Shown piece after piece: positions 62,547 through 64,000 of a DNA stretch of 64,000 nucleotides (positions are counted from its first letter, which is position 1; each line of letters starts with the position of its first letter). Under the pieces are notes generated by a model. The model saw only the letters and a list, made by a program, of their open reading frames with translations. It was not told the DNA's origin and did no database searches. The translations under genes and the position numbers were made by a program. Source of the stretch: Pontivivens insulae (GTDB taxonomy: Bacteria > Pseudomonadota > Alphaproteobacteria > Rhodobacterales > Rhodobacteraceae); contig NZ_OMKW01000003.1 in NCBI RefSeq assembly GCF_900302495.1, positions 496,001 through 560,000 of the forward strand. Reading direction: 5' to 3'.

Positions 62547-63434
62547 TCAGGGCATCTTGTGGCCGAGGGACGCTTCCAAAAGCGCGTACCAATCCCGGCG
62601 TGTCATCTTGAGGTCGAATGCGGCACCTGCCGCGCGAATGCGGTCTGGGTTTTGCGAGCCGATGATCGGCATGATCCCGGCGGGATGGGCGAGGAGCCAT
62701 GCCAAGGCGACAGCCCCGCGATCAGCGCCATTCTCACCTGCAATCCGGTCCAGCGCTGTGCAGATGGGTCCGCTACCGGTCATTAGTGCACCGCCTCCAA
62801 GCGGGCTCCACGCCATCGGCAGGACACCCAATTCCATGGCTTGATCTAGTACCCCGTCAAACAGGGGTTCAGTCCTGCTCAACGAGATTTCAGGTTGTGT
62901 TGCGGCCAGCGGAAAATCGAGATGGGCCTGCAAGGCGCTCAGCTGCGCGGGTGAGAAATTCGAAACTCCTGCCTCCGCGATCTTGCCGCTGTCGCGCAGT
63001 TCTGTCAGGGCCTCAGCCATCTCCGCAGGATGAGCCAGATTGTCAGGCCGGTGGATCAGAAACAGCTCGACCTGCTCGCTGCGCAATCGCCGCAGGGAAT
63101 TTTCAGCACTCTCGATCAACGATGCCGCACGGCTGTCATAGGGCTCTGGCGGGACGATCCCGCCCTTGGTCACCACCGCGACCTGATCACGCAGGCCCGG
63201 CTGGGACGCGAACAGATCGCCCAGCCGCGCCTCCGCGTCGCCGAACCCCTCAGCCCCAAATCCGTAGATCGCTGCCGTGTCGAGGACATTGGCCCCGATG
63301 GACAGCGCCGCCTCGACCTTCGCCTGCGCGGCGGCAAGGTCCGAACCCGCAAACCGCCAGCAGCCATAGGCGAGCCGACCAACCTTGCGGTCGGCAATCT
63401 GAGTTTCACGCGTCAACAGGATCAAATCCGACAT
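62547..63434 (-). CDS. Aldo/keto reductase family oxidoreductase
   Basis: A 295-residue NADPH-dependent reductase of the YdhF-like aldo/keto reductase group. The catalytic tetrad is complete: Asp52 and Tyr57 in [11 protein letters not shown], Lys90 in VVTKGG and His128 in LFLIHRPDN. The cofactor site is seen in [15 protein letters not shown] and [17 protein letters not shown]. The physiological carbonyl substrate is unknown. It begins 57 bases from the divergent DUF4174 gene, and its stop lies 13 bases before the mutase start on the same strand, so the two may share a transcript without an obvious functional link. Confidence 0.9.
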   Translation of the reverse strand: MSDLILLTRETQIADRKVGRLAYGCWRFAGSDLAAAQAKVEAALSIGANVLDTAAIYGFGAEGFGDAEARLGDLFASQPGLRDQVAVVTKGGIVPPEPYDSRAASLIESAENSLRRLRSEQVELFLIHRPDNLAHPAEMAEALTELRDSGKIAEAGVSNFSPAQLSALQAHLDFPLAATQPEISLSRTEPLFDGVLDQAMELGVLPMAWSPLGGGALMTGSGPICTALDRIAGENGADRGAVALAWLLAHPAGIMPIIGSQNPDRIRAAGAAFDLKMTRRDWYALLEASLGHKMP

Positions 63435-63491
63435 GGTCCCCCCTCGAACTTGCGAGTCCCGTGCTTATCTATTGTGCAAAGAGGAGACCCA

Positions 63492-63872
63492 ATGCTGCGT
63501 GCCACACTGATTGCCCTGATCGCCGCAACCGCCCTGCCCGCCACGGCGCAGGAGGTTCTGGACGAATATCTCTGGCAGGCCCGACCAATCGTTCTGTTTG
63601 CCAACAGTCCGAATGATCCACGGCTGGTCCAGCAACTCGACATGCTGACCCAGGCAGAGCGCGACCTGGAAGAGCGTGATGTCGTCATCATCGTGGACAC
63701 TGACGATGAGAGCGATCTGCGCACCGAATTCCGCCCGCAAGACTTCCAGTTCCTGCTGATCGGCAAGGATGGGCAGGTCCAGTATCGCCGCCCTGACCCG
63801 GTTCCCGTGCGGGAGCTGGTGCGCGTCATCGACCGGATGCCGCTCAGACGCCAGGAGATGGGGCGCAACTGA
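63492..63872 (+). CDS. DUF4174-like periplasmic protein
   Basis: A 126-residue protein with signal MLRATLIALIAATALPATA (cleavage after ATA). A small thioredoxin-like domain follows: LDEYLWQARPIVLFANSPND, LTQAERDLEERDVVIIVDTD and LRTEFRPQDFQFLLIGKDGQ. The pattern RPIVLFA...D..L..Q...L, with a GKDG turn, is that of DUF4174 proteins, which have a peroxiredoxin-like fold but no catalytic Cys. None is present here, so no redox activity is expected. The ATG at 63492 follows AGAGGAG. It is divergent from the aldo/keto reductase gene. Confidence 0.8.
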   Translation: MLRATLIALIAATALPATAQEVLDEYLWQARPIVLFANSPNDPRLVQQLDMLTQAERDLEERDVVIIVDTDDESDLRTEFRPQDFQFLLIGKDGQVQYRRPDPVPVRELVRVIDRMPLRRQEMGRN

Positions 63873-63924
63873 GGCCCCTCACCTGTTTCCCAAATCCGCA
63901 CCGCACAATACGTGCGACGCTTGA

Positions 63925-64000
63925 CTATTCGTTGAACTCGGCAACGTCCGGTATGCGTCCAAACGCGATCTTTGCCCCGGTATAGGCGACCTTGTGAGGC
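63925..64000 (-). CDS. 3' end of an unidentified gene running off the window
   Basis: On the minus strand the last bases encode PHKVAYTGAKIAFGRIPDVA and then EFNE before a TAG at 63925-63927. The composition is protein-like, and it is the only frame there that reads sensibly. Only about 24 residues are visible and I do not recognise the family. It converges with the DUF4174 gene, with 52 bases between them. Confidence 0.45.
   Translation of the reverse strand, partial: PHKVAYTGAKIAFGRIPDVAEFNE

Noticed and set aside
1-64000. Prophage, insertion sequence, integron, toxin-antitoxin or biosynthetic cluster
   Set aside because: I looked for transposase, integrase, phage structural, toxin-antitoxin and synthase-type proteins on both strands and saw none; gene content is metabolic and regulatory throughout.

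Overview
The window looks like an ordinary stretch of chromosome from a marine-type alphaproteobacterium of the order Rhodobacterales (Roseobacter group). The sequence is high in GC and the genes are tightly packed, often with 4-base ATGA overlaps. Order-typical markers include cobS/cobT of the aerobic cobalamin route, a DUF2842 protein, the divergent pair DUF6476/RluA followed by rpoH, a membrane-anchored cytochrome c of the c552/cy kind, a yejABEF peptide importer, and a recurrent intergenic element (AAATATCCCCGCCGGAGGC). The taxonomic call is inference from gene content. I saw no transposase, integrase, phage gene, CRISPR array, rRNA or tRNA.

Layout. 1-2.0 kb: a leftward unit of DMT exporter, VOC protein and M42 peptidase (cut by the window edge), divergent from an HxlR regulator across a 75-base spacer with a clear inverted repeat. 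2.4-7.6 kb: an ectoine-hydrolase-like M24 protein, DUF2842, then cobS, an unknown periplasmic protein and cobT. 7.7-15.1 kb: a TetR-GST pair and yejABEF. 15.3-19.4 kb: di-heme cytochrome, prephenate dehydratase, GNAT, sterol desaturase. 19.4-19.85 kb: a loose region with a small uncertain ORF and a striking 11-bp-phased GTGCAC array. 19.85-31.6 kb: 5-oxoprolinase, GNAT, PhzF, DjlA-like, two tandem OmpA lipoproteins, PepF, membrane dipeptidase, TrkH. 31.6-36.6 kb: oxidoreductase, ClC channel, DUF427, aminopeptidase P. 36.7-40.1 kb: small membrane proteins, RluA, RpoH, NAD(P)H-binding protein.

40.1-52.5 kb is one long leftward nucleoside uptake and salvage locus. It holds two BMP-family binding proteins, a VOC protein, an ABC ATPase with two permeases, then cdd, purine-nucleoside phosphorylase, deoC, deoA, deoB, add and upp. 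Imported nucleosides would be deaminated, phosphorolysed and split to glyceraldehyde-3-phosphate plus acetaldehyde, and the bases salvaged. Two sites resembling the E. coli RutR operator lie in front of its two leading genes.

52.6-62.5 kb holds a LuxO-like sigma-54 activator with a receiver-HPt protein, then propionyl-CoA synthetase, a small membrane-bound peptidase-like protein, malic enzyme, a frameshifted GNAT gene and B12-dependent methylmalonyl-CoA mutase. PrpE, the mutase and malic enzyme fit propionate assimilation to succinyl-CoA and pyruvate; cobS/cobT serve the mutase's cofactor. The right end has an aldo/keto reductase, a DUF4174 protein and the 3' end of an unidentified gene. Most of the window is housekeeping or nutrient metabolism. 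The least explained items are the phased GTGCAC array, the cobS-X-cobT protein, the shared CATG start and the G-tract frameshift.
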